Assembly: GCF_936928535.1 (NCBI RefSeq)
Contig: NZ_CAKZHY010000165.1
Coordinates: forward strand, 38,307-102,306
DNA length: 64,000 bases
Reading direction: 5' to 3'
Origin: an uncultured Bradyrhizobium sp.
GTDB lineage: Bacteria > Pseudomonadota > Alphaproteobacteria > Rhizobiales > Xanthobacteraceae
Of the stretch, positions 40,558 to 49,613 are shown in pieces. A model generated the notes under the pieces. It was given only the letters and a program-made list of their open reading frames with translations. It was not told the origin of the DNA and did no database searches. Made by a program: the position numbers and the translations under genes. Each line of letters starts with the position of its first letter. Within the stretch, counting starts at the first letter, position 1.

Positions 40558-41051
40558 AGTCTGAAGTCACCATTTTTGCGCATGTAGGGAACGAGGCCGC
40601 CTGCGCTGAGGATCGCCTTCATGATCTCGGGAAGAGGTTCCGGCCGCAGCGTCTCGCCGCTGCGCTCGTTGCGGATCGCGCCTGTTGCATCGGAGACGAG
40701 GATGTCGCCGTCGCGAATGAGGCTGGTATCGCAGATCAGCGGCAGCAAGCCGTTGTTGATCGCGTTGCGATAGTAAGTGCGCGAGAAGCTTTTGGCGATG
40801 ACAGCGGGAATGCCGGCGCCGAGCACCGTTGTCACAGCGACTTCCATCGCCGAGCCGCAGCCGAAATTCTTTCCCGCCACCAGAATATCGCCTGATCGCA
40901 CCGAGGCTGCAAAGCCGGGATCGACATGCTCGAACAGGAATTGCTTGAGCACGGCGGGGTCGAGGCTCTCTCGCTTGCGGGTCGAGCTGATGATCGAGTC
41001 GGTGTTGACGTCGTCGCCGACCATCCGTGCGCGTCCCCGCAAGATCGTCAT
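40554..41051 (-). CDS. 3-isopropylmalate dehydratase small-subunit homologue (LeuD-like)
   Basis: The 165-residue protein is the swivelling-domain partner of the LeuC-like protein. Family features are GDDVNTDSIIS near the N-terminus, ILVAGKNFGCGSAMEVAVTTVLGAGI and SFSRTYYRNAINNGLLPL. Small subunits of this short type are used by homoaconitase and dimethylmalate/methylmalate dehydratase branches as well as by LeuD. It overlaps leuC-like by 4 bp (ATGA). In a catabolic operon it is unlikely to be the leucine-biosynthesis enzyme. Confidence 0.88.
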   Translation of the reverse strand: MTILRGRARMVGDDVNTDSIISSTRKRESLDPAVLKQFLFEHVDPGFAASVRSGDILVAGKNFGCGSAMEVAVTTVLGAGIPAVIAKSFSRTYYRNAINNGLLPLICDTSLIRDGDILVSDATGAIRNERSGETLRPEPLPEIMKAILSAGGLVPYMRKNGDFRL

Positions 41052-42310
41052 CGCGTCACCTTGTTGGGGTCGGTGACGAACCCGCGTGTCGCGGCGGCTG
41101 CGCAAGCGGCGGGGGAGGCGAGATAGATCGACGCTTTTGCGTTGCCCATGCGTCCCCTGAAGTTGCGGTTTGCGGTCGAGATCACCGAGACGCCGTCGCC
41201 GGGGATCACACCGCAGGTGCCGCAACATGAGCCGCAACCCGGCTCGACCACGGTCGCGCCGAAGCCGACGAGGGCGTCCAGCGTTCCGTCGGCCGCCATG
41301 GCGTCGCGCACCTCGCGCGAGGCGGGCGTGACCACCAGCTGCACGCCCGGTGCAACGCCGCCGCCGGCTTTGAGCACCTCGAGAGCCTGGTGAAAATCGC
41401 GCAACCGGCCGCCGGTGCAGGTGCCGAGATAAACCATCTGGATCGGCGTGCCGCTGGCGTCGGCGAGTGGAACGACCTGGTCCACCAGATGCGGCAGCGC
41501 GATCTGCGGTGCGAGTTGATCGAGCGCGATCTCAACTGTCTTGTTGTAGTGCGCATCCGGGTCCGGTGTGATCCGCTCGTAAGCCTGTTCGGTGCGGCCC
41601 CGCAGATAGGCCGCAGTTTCCGCGTCGGCCGGAAAGATGCCGTTCTTCGCGCCCATCTCGACCGCGAGATTGCTCAGCACCAGGCGATCTTCGAGCGCGA
41701 GCGTGGCGACACCGGGTCCCGCAAATTCGAGCGCCTGGTAGGCGGCACCATCAGCGCCGAGCAGGCCCGCGAGCGCCAGAGCGATGTCCTTGGCGAAGAC
41801 GCCGACCGACAGCTGCCCCGTCAGGACGACGCGAATGGTCTGGGGCACGCGCAGCCAGATTCGGCCGCACAGCATGATGGCGGCGAGATCGGACGAGCCA
41901 ATCCCGGTCGCAAAGCAATTCAGCGCTCCGTAGGTGACGGCGTGACTGTCGGCGCCCACCACCAATCCGCCCGGCAGGGCGCGACCTGTCTCGACGATGA
42001 GCTGATGACCAATGCCCGCGCCGGCCCCGTGCAATGTGACGCCGTGCTTACAGGCAAATTCTCGCATGATGCGATGCAGACCGATCGTCTGCGCGCTCGT
42101 CGGCGGAACGTAATGATCAAGCGCAAAGACCAGCTTTGACGGATCACGCACGCGCTCTCCGCCCATGGCCTCGAAGTAATCGAGCGCCATCGGGACGGAG
42201 CCGTCAGTGCCGAGCGCGCAATCGACCTCGCAGACGACGAGATCGCCGGCGCGCACAGCCTGCCCCGACTTTCGAGCGAGGATCTTCTCGGAGATCGTAC
42301 GCCCGGCCAT
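41048..42310 (-). CDS. 3-isopropylmalate dehydratase large-subunit homologue (LeuC-like)
   Basis: The 420-residue aconitase-family protein begins MAGRTISEKILARKSG. It has VVGADSHAVTYGALNCFATGIG and the [4Fe-4S] cysteines in YLGTCTGG and PGCGSCCGTCG. Length and single-domain form match the archaeal-type/dehydratase branch. With LeuD-like it should hydrate/dehydrate a 2-hydroxy acid. First gene of a seven-gene leftward operon, facing the divergent IclR gene across a palindrome. Confidence 0.9.
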   Translation of the reverse strand: MAGRTISEKILARKSGQAVRAGDLVVCEVDCALGTDGSVPMALDYFEAMGGERVRDPSKLVFALDHYVPPTSAQTIGLHRIMREFACKHGVTLHGAGAGIGHQLIVETGRALPGGLVVGADSHAVTYGALNCFATGIGSSDLAAIMLCGRIWLRVPQTIRVVLTGQLSVGVFAKDIALALAGLLGADGAAYQALEFAGPGVATLALEDRLVLSNLAVEMGAKNGIFPADAETAAYLRGRTEQAYERITPDPDAHYNKTVEIALDQLAPQIALPHLVDQVVPLADASGTPIQMVYLGTCTGGRLRDFHQALEVLKAGGGVAPGVQLVVTPASREVRDAMAADGTLDALVGFGATVVEPGCGSCCGTCGVIPGDGVSVISTANRNFRGRMGNAKASIYLASPAACAAAATRGFVTDPNKVTR

Positions 42311-42431
42311 CGCTAAGCCTCGGACAGGCCGCGGCCGCCTGCGCCCGGAAACGCACACGCCCATTTGCCCGCAGCAACTCGCCTGCGGGCGAGGATCCTG
42401 AAGCCTGTGGCCATGCAGAACCTCATTGAAA

Positions 42432-42448
42432 ATGGAACGCTATTCCAT
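42432..42448. promoter_or_regulatory. Candidate IclR operator
   Basis: ATGGAACGCTATTCCAT is a perfect 6-5-6 inverted repeat in the divergent region between the LeuC-like operon (122 bp away) and the iclR gene (72 bp away). IclR-family operators are often of the TGGAA-N5-TTCCA form, so autoregulation plus operon control is likely. Confidence 0.65.
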
Positions 42449-42519
42449 CTAGTGTAACGGTGAGAAAGCCGCGGTCAACCCGAAATCGGCGAGAGAAATT
42501 GGTGGAGACGGGAGTATCG

Positions 42520-43254
42520 ATGCTCAAGACGCAAGGCGTCGCCACCGTGCAGCGCACATTGGCGATCCTCGACAGCTTCATCGGATCCGGCACGCGAAGC
42601 CTGGCCGAGATCGCCAAGATCACGGGCCTCGCCAAGCCGACCGTGATGCGTTCGCTGGTGTCGCTGTATGAAGCGGGCTATGTCGTCCGCCTCAGTGATG
42701 GCCGTTATGCGCTCGGTGCCAAGACCTTTCAGCTCGGCAGCACCTACCGCGCCAATTTCAATCTCGAACATCATGTTCTGCCGGCGCTTCAGCAGCTCAG
42801 CGAGCAGACGCTGGAGAGCAGTGCGTTTCACGTGCGCGAACGCGATCAGCGGCTCTGCCTGTTTCGGGTGGACTCGCCTCAGCTTGTCCGCGACGTCGCG
42901 CGCCCCGCAAATCTTGCGCCACTGGATCTGACGTCGACGGGGCAGGTGCTGAGCACGGCGCACTGGGCCGATCGCATTGGCGGAGGTGCGCAGATCTTCG
43001 TCAGCTCGGGAGTCTACGACACCGTCACAGCCTCGTTGTCCACCGCGGTCTTCGGCCACGAGGGTGCGCTGGTCGGCGCCATGACTGTCAGTGGTCCGAT
43101 TGAACGCATTCGTCAGGCCGATCTCGAAGCACTGGCATCGCGGCTGACCGATGCCTCGCATCGGCTCTCGCTGGTGCTGGGCGCGCCGCTGCCCCGCGAA
43201 TCGGGCGGCTCGCGGATCATCAACCTGCCGTCGGCCGAGACCAGCGCGCGCTAG
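42520..43254 (+). CDS. IclR-family transcriptional regulator
   Basis: The 244-residue protein has an N-terminal winged helix-turn-helix (VATVQRTLAILDSFIGSGTRSLAEIAKITG, then KPTVMRSLVSLYEAGYV) and a C-terminal effector-binding GAF-like domain. ATG at 42520 is preceded by GGAG at 6 bp; a GTG at 42460 would add 20 residues without an SD. It is divergent from the LeuC-like operon and most likely senses its substrate or an intermediate. Confidence 0.88.
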   Translation: MLKTQGVATVQRTLAILDSFIGSGTRSLAEIAKITGLAKPTVMRSLVSLYEAGYVVRLSDGRYALGAKTFQLGSTYRANFNLEHHVLPALQQLSEQTLESSAFHVRERDQRLCLFRVDSPQLVRDVARPANLAPLDLTSTGQVLSTAHWADRIGGGAQIFVSSGVYDTVTASLSTAVFGHEGALVGAMTVSGPIERIRQADLEALASRLTDASHRLSLVLGAPLPRESGGSRIINLPSAETSAR

Positions 43255-43258
43255 CGGC

Positions 43259-44146
43259 CTACCCCTCGTATTGATCCGGTCCCATCGCCCACGACGCCTG
43301 GTCGTGTCCGTAGGAATAGTTGCGGTTGTTGACAACAGGGTTGCGATTGACCAGGGGCCGCATGAACATCGGATGCGTCGCGCTCCGCACCTCGTGCTCG
43401 ACCGTGAAGAGATGCTTGCCGCTGTCGAGATCGACGATGTCGCAGAAGCGGTACTGATACTGATTGTCCTCGCGCGAGATCAGGTCGCGCGCCCTCAGCT
43501 TGCGATAGGGGCCTGAGAAGTCGGTGATGTACATCTGCACATGATGGCCGTCGTAATCGGGCTGCGGCCGGTCGGTCTCGCGGAACAAGAGGTGCTGGTC
43601 GCGGCCGGTTTTCACCGCGGCGACCTTGCCGTCGCCGTTGCGCAAGGCCGCGGGCATGCCCATGATTTCCGGATAGAAAGCGCAGATCGCCTGCGCTGAT
43701 CCGGCCGGCACGTCGAACTCGACATAGGGAATGCCGAGCATGATGCGCCCGAAGCGCGTCGCATCCGGTTCGTGGACGCGAATGCGATTGCCCCACGGGC
43801 AGGTCGCCTCGACATAATCGTTGTGCTCGGCATATTTGAAGGCGGTGCCTTCGAGCTTGCTCTCCACCGAAGCCAGTCGCGCCAGCAAAGCCTCGCGTCC
43901 CTCGATCACGAGGCCGGTATGGCCGCGCAGCACCTGCGGCTTGCCCTGCGGCAGATGAAACTGGCTCCGTCCGGCATTGATCCACATGTTGGTGTCGGAG
44001 ACCATCAGATAGGGATCGCGGGTCAGCCCCAGGCCGGTGACGTAGAACAGCGAGGCGAGGCGCTGGTCCGGAACCGTGATGTTGACGTGCTCGAAATGGA
44101 TGGCGTTGCCGAGATCTTCTGCGGATCGATCGAATTGTTGCGGCAT
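43259..44146 (-). CDS. Two-domain VOC protein (extradiol-dioxygenase-like)
   Basis: The 295-residue protein has two vicinal-oxygen-chelate modules. The N-terminal one contains IHFEHVNITVPDQRLASLFY and the second contains GIPYVEFDVPAGSAQAICAFY, with HHVQMYITDF as a possible metal-ligand strand. It resembles catechol 2,3-dioxygenase-like proteins, but the full metal triad cannot be assigned with confidence. ATG at 44146 (MPQQFDRSAED). It is convergent with iclR and divergent from the CoA-transferase, and may belong to the same catabolic locus. Confidence 0.72.
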   Translation of the reverse strand: MPQQFDRSAEDLGNAIHFEHVNITVPDQRLASLFYVTGLGLTRDPYLMVSDTNMWINAGRSQFHLPQGKPQVLRGHTGLVIEGREALLARLASVESKLEGTAFKYAEHNDYVEATCPWGNRIRVHEPDATRFGRIMLGIPYVEFDVPAGSAQAICAFYPEIMGMPAALRNGDGKVAAVKTGRDQHLLFRETDRPQPDYDGHHVQMYITDFSGPYRKLRARDLISREDNQYQYRFCDIVDLDSGKHLFTVEHEVRSATHPMFMRPLVNRNPVVNNRNYSYGHDQASWAMGPDQYEG

Positions 44147-44319
44147 GGTTGTGTGCGTTTCCGGCTGGAGGGACTGACACTCCATACTAGATCAGAATTT
44201 TCCGCCAGCTGAAACGGCCGGCCAATCACATCTTGAGCGCGAGGCATCCTGTGGGCTGCCACCTTGCCGTGGCATCCATTCCCTGTAATCTGCCCGGAAA
44301 GAGATAAGGAATGAGGCCG

Positions 44320-45507
44320 ATGGGGGGAGTTCTGGAAGGCGTGCGCGTCCTCGATTTCGGGCGCTATATCGCGGGGCCCTATTGCGCGACATTGCTGGCC
44401 GAGTTCGGCGCCGAGGTCATCAGGGTCGAAAAGCGCGATGGTAGCGAGGACCGTTTCGTGGCGCCCGTCGGCGAAGGCGGCGAGGGCGCCCTGTTCCTCC
44501 AGATCAACCGCAACAAGAAGTGCATCACGCTCGATCCGATGACGGAGCAGGGGCAGCAGGTGATGCGCAAGCTGGTGGCGACCGCTGACGTCGTTGTCGC
44601 CAATCTGCCGCCGCAGACCTTGCGTGCGATGAAGCTCGACTACGATTCCCTCAAGGCGACCAAACCGGACATCATCCTGACGACGGCGACCGCGTTCGGC
44701 GGGCCGGGCCCCTGGTCCGACCGCGTCGGCTTCGACGGCGTCGGCCAGGTCATGTCGGGCTCGGTCTACATGACGGGAGCGGGCGATCCGCCGTATCGCG
44801 CCGCGGTGAACTGGGTCGATTTCGGCACGGCCCTGCATTGCGCCTTCGGGACGCTCGCCGCGCTGATCGAGCGCGGCAAATCCGGGCGCGGGCAAATCGT
44901 CGAGGGCGCGTTGCTGGCAACCGCTCTGTCCTTCACCAATGCCACGCTGATCGAGCAGGCGGTCATCAACGTCAACCGCGTGCCGACGGGCAATCTCGGC
45001 CAGACCGCGGCGCCCGCGGATATCTACCGAACCAGAGATGGCTGGGTGCTGTGCCAGGTCACGGGTCATCCGCTGTTCAAGCGCTGGGCCAAGCTGATGG
45101 GCGAGGAGGAGCTCTGGCTGAACGATCCGCGCTTTGCCGACGATATCAGCCGCGGCAACAACGGCCCTGTCATCAGCGAGCGGATGGCGCGCTGGTGTGC
45201 CGAGCGCACGACGCAGGAAGCAGTCGACACGCTCGGCAAGGCCATGATCCCGACCGGGCCGGTGCTGAGCCCGCAGCAGGCGTTGGATCATCCGCACATT
45301 CGCGCCGCCGGCTTTTTGCAGGACGTCGACTATCCCGGCTTGCCGAAGCAGGCGCCGGTTGCGCGCGCCGCCGTCAGGCTCTCGGAAACGCCTGGCGAGA
45401 TCGCCACGCGTCCACCGACGCTCGGAGAACATACTGATACCGTGCTGGCGGAACTCGGCTACGACAAGGCCGCGATTGCATCGCTGCGGCAGAGCGGCAT
45501 CATTTAG
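44320..45507 (+). CDS. Family III CoA-transferase (CaiB/BaiF)
   Basis: The 395-residue enzyme moves CoA between carboxylic acids. It shows LEGVRVLDFGRYIAGPYCATLLAEFGAEVI, NRNKKCITLD, and GFDGVGQVMSG with the later NWVDFGTALHCAFGTLAALIERGKSGRGQ. ATG at 44320 is preferred because AAGGA lies 9 bp before it; ATG at 44311 directly follows AAGGA. It is divergent from the VOC gene and may activate an acid for degradation. The acyl substrate is not predictable from sequence. Confidence 0.88.
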   Translation: MGGVLEGVRVLDFGRYIAGPYCATLLAEFGAEVIRVEKRDGSEDRFVAPVGEGGEGALFLQINRNKKCITLDPMTEQGQQVMRKLVATADVVVANLPPQTLRAMKLDYDSLKATKPDIILTTATAFGGPGPWSDRVGFDGVGQVMSGSVYMTGAGDPPYRAAVNWVDFGTALHCAFGTLAALIERGKSGRGQIVEGALLATALSFTNATLIEQAVINVNRVPTGNLGQTAAPADIYRTRDGWVLCQVTGHPLFKRWAKLMGEEELWLNDPRFADDISRGNNGPVISERMARWCAERTTQEAVDTLGKAMIPTGPVLSPQQALDHPHIRAAGFLQDVDYPGLPKQAPVARAAVRLSETPGEIATRPPTLGEHTDTVLAELGYDKAAIASLRQSGII

Positions 45508-45695
45508 CCGCGGCGTGATCACAAGAGTGGAAATCGGCCGGCGCGTCTGCTAGACGACGGACGGCTCATCCTCGCGCATTTTGCGTTGGCCGGCGACCTC
45601 CGCGTCGCACGAGGTTTTCTGGGGAGGCGCGCGTTCGTGCTCCCCATCCATATGCATGACCATTCGCAACCGAATCGTCTTGAGTTCGGCGGCGC

Positions 45696-48600
45696 GTGAA
45701 ATTGACGACTGCCTACGACGAGAAACGGATTCACGTGCGTCATTCCAAGACATTGCGGCCAGCCAACAAAGCGGCAGTCAAGAGTTCGCCCAAGAAGCGC
45801 TCGCTCGCCAAGAACCCTACAAAGCACCCTACCAAGAACCCTACCAAACGCCCGACTAGCCGGCGTCCGTCAGGCAAGGCTTCGCCGAAGCAAGGCAAGA
45901 GCCCGCAGCGTGCCGCGATCTCCTCGTCCTCGCCGCTGGGTATGATGGCGCTGCATCTGCTGGCGCAATGGAAGGAGTCTGGCCGCAGCGGTCTCGTGTT
46001 CCTCGCAGAAAGCGAGAACAGGGCGGAGCGGCTCGGCAGCGTCATTCATGCGTTGGACCCGTCCTGCGAAGTGCTGGTGTTTCCGCGGCTGAATACCCTG
46101 CCGTTCGATCAGTTGGAACCATCGCGCGAGATCGCGGGCCGCAGAGCCTCGGTGCTGCGGCGCCTTTCGAAAGCCAGGCAGCCGATCTTCCTCATCGCCA
46201 CGGCTGAAGCCGTGATGGAGCGCTTGCCGCCGCCGGCGAGCCTGTTGCGTCTGAATACCGGCTTGAAGGTCGGTGGCAATTTTTCCGAGAGCGAGCTGCG
46301 CGCTCGCCTGGAAGAGCTGGGCTATGATCTCGACGACGAGCCGGATTATCCGGGCGGTGCGCTGTTTCACGGCCAGACCTTCGAGATATTTCCCGCGGGC
46401 GCGCTGGGGCCGTTCCGGGTGGAGCATTCGGAGCGCGCGATCAAGCGGATCGTGGCGTTCGATCCGAAAGAGCACGACATCATCTTCGAGACAAAAGAGC
46501 TTCTCGTCGATCCCATGTCGGAACGGCTGGCCCTATCAGGCGCACGCGTCAGGCGTGCGACGCTGTTCGACTATTGCGGCAAGGCCAAATGGATTGCGGA
46601 TGCCGGCGTGCCCGGTCATGCCGACGCCTGGCTCAGCACGATCGAGGAGGCTGCAGGCCGCGCCGACAGGGAGCGCGAATATCTCGGGCGGAGCGACTGG
46701 AAGCACGCGACGCGCGGCATGAAAGTGCTGCCGCGCATCTCGCCGTTCCAGCCGACACCGGAATTCTCGAAGCTGTCGTCCGCCAGGAAGGCCCTGCGCG
46801 CTTTCGTCGAGGAAACGCAGCGCGCCGGCTCGCGCTTCATCTTCGTCGCCGCGCAGGAGGAAGATCTTCGCGTGATCGAGCGGATGAGCGGCGTCAAGGC
46901 GGAGCGCGTCGCGGATTGGGCGGAGGCCGAGAGCGCGCGCCCTCGCGACGTGGCGCTGCTCGCCGATCTCGATGGCGGCTTCGTCATGTCGGGCAAGAAG
47001 CCTGCCGTGGTTCTGACCGCGACCGACGTGCTCGGCAGCCGCGCACATCATCCGCAGCCGATGGCGCGAAGCTGGAGCGCCGCCTTCGATCATGCCGACG
47101 TACCCGAGCAGGGCACCGTGGTCGTGCATCTGCAGCGCGGCATCGGTGTGCTCGATGGATTGCAGACCGTCAACACCGGCGGCGGCGCCATGCGCGAGAT
47201 GGTCAGGCTGTCCTTCGCCGGCGACAACGCCGTCCTGGTGCCGCCGACGGATCTGGCGCTGATGTGGCCCTATTCGACGGAGCGCGGCAAGCTCGCGCTC
47301 GACAAGGCGGATGGCAGCACATGGTGGGCGCGCCGCAGCGCGGCTGAACAGGAGATTCAGGTCGCCGGAAAGGTACTTGCCAAGCACATCAGCCAGCGCA
47401 AGCGGCGCAAGGCGGCCAAGCTGGTGCCGCCGGGATCGACTTACGAAAAATTCGTCGCGCGCTTTCCCTATTTCACCACCATCGATCAGGCCAAGGCGAT
47501 CCACGACGTGCTGGACGATCTCGCATCCGGCCATCCCATGGACCGGGTGATCTGCGGCGATGTCGGCTTCGGCAAGACGGAGGTGGCGCTACGCGCGGCG
47601 GCGGCCGTGGTGCTGTCGGGCAAGCAGGTCGCGATCGCGGTGCCGACGACCGTGCTGGCGCGGCAGCATGTTGCAACCTTTCGCAAACGCTTTGCGCCTG
47701 TCGACGTCGAGGTCGGCAGCCTGTCGCGCGCTGCCTCGGGTGCGGAGACGCGGGAGACCAGGGAGGGCCTGCGCAGCGGCCGGATCAAGGTGGTGGTCGG
47801 AACGCAAGCGCTGACGTCGAAGGACGTGAAGTTCAGCGATCTCGGCCTCGTCATCATCGACGAGGAGCAGCACTTTGGCGCGGCAGAGAAGGCCAAGCTG
47901 TCCGGGCTCGCGAAGAATGCCCATACGCTGTGGATGAGTGCCACGCCGATCCCGCGCACCCTCGCCGCGGGCCTTGCCGGCTTTCGCGATCTCAGCCTCA
48001 TCGCCTCGCCGCCGGTGCACCGGCTTCCGGTCGCGACCAAGATCGCGCCGCTGTCGGATGCCGCCATCGCCTCGGCCTTGCTGCGCGAGCAACGACGGCA
48101 CGGCCAGAGCTTTCTGATCTGCCCGCGCATCCAGGATCTCGAGCCGATGCTGGCGCGCGTGCAGGCCGTCGCGCCTGATCTGAAGATCGTCTGCCTGCAC
48201 GGCAAATTGCCGGCCGACGAGATCGATGAGCGGATGATGACCTTCGTCGAGGGCAAGGCCGACGTCCTGCTCGCTACCAACATCGTCGAAAGCGGCCTCG
48301 ATATTCCGCGCGCCAACACCATCGTGGTGTGCTGGCCGGAAAATTTCGGTCTCGCCCAGCTGCATCAACTGCGCGGGCGTGTGGGGCGCGGCGGTATCCG
48401 CGCGTTCGCTTATCTCCTGACCGAGTCGACCTCGGGGCAATCAGAGAAGCGGCTTGCTGTGCTGGAGGAGTTCAGCCGGCCGGGCGCGGGTTTTGCCATC
48501 AGCGAGCGCGACCTGGATCTCCGCGGCGCGGGCGACCTGTTCTCGGAGCAGCAATCCGGCCACGTCCAGGTGTTCGGCCCGGTGCTCTATAGCCACCTCC

Positions 48601-49049
48601 TGAAGATGGCCTCGGAGAAGGTCGATGACGGCATGGCCGTGGTGTGGGTGCCTGACCTCAATCTCCCGGTCGGGGACATGCTGCCCGCCGGCTATGTGCA
48701 ATCCGCCCCGGTGCGGCTGGAGCTCTATGCCCGTGCCGCACGCTGCGCCAGCGAGGACGATCTGGACGATCTCGAAGAGGAAACCTCGCGCCGCTTCGGG
48801 CCGTTGCCGCAGACCGCCCGCGATTTCTTTGCAGCGGCGCGGCTGAGGATGGATTGCAAACGCAGGGGCATCATCCGCCTCGATGTCGGCCAGAGTGCGG
48901 TGGCGGCGACGTTCCTGCCGGGGCGACTGCGGAAATCCAGGGGGAAATCGCTGCAACGCGACGGCGATCGCGTCGTCTACCACAGCGAGAGGCAAGACGG
49001 CCCATTCGACCGCGTCGAGGAGATGTTCGATGCTCTGGACGAGGCGTAA
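45696..49049 (+). CDS. Mfd-like DEAD/DEAH-type helicase, divergent paralogue of transcription-repair coupling factor
   Basis: The 1117-residue protein follows the Mfd domain plan. There is a UvrB-like N-terminal part (LVFLAESENRAERLG to GALFHGQTFEIFPAG), a CarD-like RNA-polymerase-interaction part near residues 470-560 (QGTVVVHLQRGIGVLDGL), and RecG-like helicase domains with GDVGFGKTEVA (about 621), DEEQHFG (about 722), SATPIPRTL and QLRGRVGRGG. Canonical Mfd has DEEQRFG and a longer C-terminal regulatory domain, so this is a second Mfd-type protein rather than the housekeeping one. The basic N-terminus holds K/T/P repeats encoded by 12-bp units. The GTG start is uncertain. Confidence 0.82.
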   Translation: MKLTTAYDEKRIHVRHSKTLRPANKAAVKSSPKKRSLAKNPTKHPTKNPTKRPTSRRPSGKASPKQGKSPQRAAISSSSPLGMMALHLLAQWKESGRSGLVFLAESENRAERLGSVIHALDPSCEVLVFPRLNTLPFDQLEPSREIAGRRASVLRRLSKARQPIFLIATAEAVMERLPPPASLLRLNTGLKVGGNFSESELRARLEELGYDLDDEPDYPGGALFHGQTFEIFPAGALGPFRVEHSERAIKRIVAFDPKEHDIIFETKELLVDPMSERLALSGARVRRATLFDYCGKAKWIADAGVPGHADAWLSTIEEAAGRADREREYLGRSDWKHATRGMKVLPRISPFQPTPEFSKLSSARKALRAFVEETQRAGSRFIFVAAQEEDLRVIERMSGVKAERVADWAEAESARPRDVALLADLDGGFVMSGKKPAVVLTATDVLGSRAHHPQPMARSWSAAFDHADVPEQGTVVVHLQRGIGVLDGLQTVNTGGGAMREMVRLSFAGDNAVLVPPTDLALMWPYSTERGKLALDKADGSTWWARRSAAEQEIQVAGKVLAKHISQRKRRKAAKLVPPGSTYEKFVARFPYFTTIDQAKAIHDVLDDLASGHPMDRVICGDVGFGKTEVALRAAAAVVLSGKQVAIAVPTTVLARQHVATFRKRFAPVDVEVGSLSRAASGAETRETREGLRSGRIKVVVGTQALTSKDVKFSDLGLVIIDEEQHFGAAEKAKLSGLAKNAHTLWMSATPIPRTLAAGLAGFRDLSLIASPPVHRLPVATKIAPLSDAAIASALLREQRRHGQSFLICPRIQDLEPMLARVQAVAPDLKIVCLHGKLPADEIDERMMTFVEGKADVLLATNIVESGLDIPRANTIVVCWPENFGLAQLHQLRGRVGRGGIRAFAYLLTESTSGQSEKRLAVLEEFSRPGAGFAISERDLDLRGAGDLFSEQQSGHVQVFGPVLYSHLLKMASEKVDDGMAVVWVPDLNLPVGDMLPAGYVQSAPVRLELYARAARCASEDDLDDLEEETSRRFGPLPQTARDFFAAARLRMDCKRRGIIRLDVGQSAVAATFLPGRLRKSRGKSLQRDGDRVVYHSERQDGPFDRVEEMFDALDEA
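45813..45848 (+). repeat. 12-bp tandem repeat in the Mfd-like gene
   Basis: Three imperfect copies of AACCCTACCAAG encode N/H-P-T-K units in the basic tail of the Mfd-like protein. They can change in copy number without shifting the frame. Confidence 0.8.
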
Positions 49050-49117
49050 GGGGGCGTTGAGCGGAGTTTCATTGCCACGGCGATCGCGGGATTTCTGGCC
49101 GTGCTCGGGGCGACCAT

Positions 49118-49237
49118 ATGAATGACGCTGAGCTGACGGGCGCGCCCGGCCTCGGCTGGCGTGTCAGGCTGCCCTATCTGGCCATCCTGCTATGTGTCGT
49201 GGTGGCAGGGTGGCTGACCTGGAGCTGGTTGCTTTAA
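49118..49237 (+). CDS. Possible 39-residue membrane microprotein
   Basis: An ATG at 49118 opens 39 codons ended by TAA. The product has a short polar N-terminus (MNDAELTGAPGLGWRVR) and one hydrophobic helix (LPYLAILLCVVVAGWLTW). Codon third positions are G/C-rich as in real genes. The Shine-Dalgarno is weak (GGGGCG). It lies 68 bp after the Mfd-like gene. The short length limits certainty. Confidence 0.45.
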   Translation: MNDAELTGAPGLGWRVRLPYLAILLCVVVAGWLTWSWLL

Positions 49238-49395
49238 GTCCGCTCCGGGCTCCGGCCGGCCCAATTGTTCAAATGCGGGAACTAGTGTTTGCGTCCGGCG
49301 TTTTGCGAATTTCTGGTCCCAATCCTCCCGCAGCCTGGTCCATCACTCGGCGTCGATGGACCGGCCAGCGGGAGTCGTTGATCCGTGAGCGCGTC

Positions 49396-49611
49396 ATGAC
49401 CGTAAAACGTAATCGAAAGCGACAGACAAATTCTCTCCAGGAACGGCTGTTGATCGCTGCCGAAAACGCCCGTGAGCAGGCTCGTCGCATGCCGGCGGGG
49501 AAGGCCCGAGAGATGTTGTTGCACAGCGCCCAGCAAAACGAGATGGCATCGAGCCTGACGGACTGGCTATGTTCCTCCGGGGCACAACACCTCTCTCGCA
49601 GAGAGAGGTGA
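49396..49611 (+). CDS. Small basic hypothetical protein, rhizobial type
   Basis: The 71-residue cytoplasmic protein reads MTVKRNRKRQTNSLQERL and then has an amphipathic helix rich in Ala, Arg and Glu (AENAREQARRMPAGKAREML), ending with SLTDWLCSSG. Small proteins of the same design are frequent in Bradyrhizobium; their function is unknown. Its stop lies at the edge of a perfect hairpin shared with the convergent SDR gene. Confidence 0.65.
   Translation: MTVKRNRKRQTNSLQERLLIAAENAREQARRMPAGKAREMLLHSAQQNEMASSLTDWLCSSGAQHLSRRER
49588..49610. terminator. Hairpin between convergent genes, possible bidirectional terminator
   Basis: CACCTCTCTC-GCA-GAGAGAGGTG is a perfect 10-bp stem with a 3-nt loop. 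It overlaps the stop of the small basic protein and sits 4 bp from the SDR stop. It has no T-run, so it may act by RNA stability or with Rho. Confidence 0.4.
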
Positions 49612-49613
49612 TC

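Noticed and set aside
45550..45654. Minus-strand frame of 35 codons (MHMDGEHERAPP) between the CoA-transferase and Mfd-like genes
   Set aside because: Third positions look coding-like, but there is no Shine-Dalgarno, no domain and the region should hold the Mfd-like promoter; evidence too thin.
45813..45848. CRISPR-like repetition
   Set aside because: The units are 12 bp, contiguous and in frame with a coding gene; there are no spacers. No CRISPR array is visible in the window.
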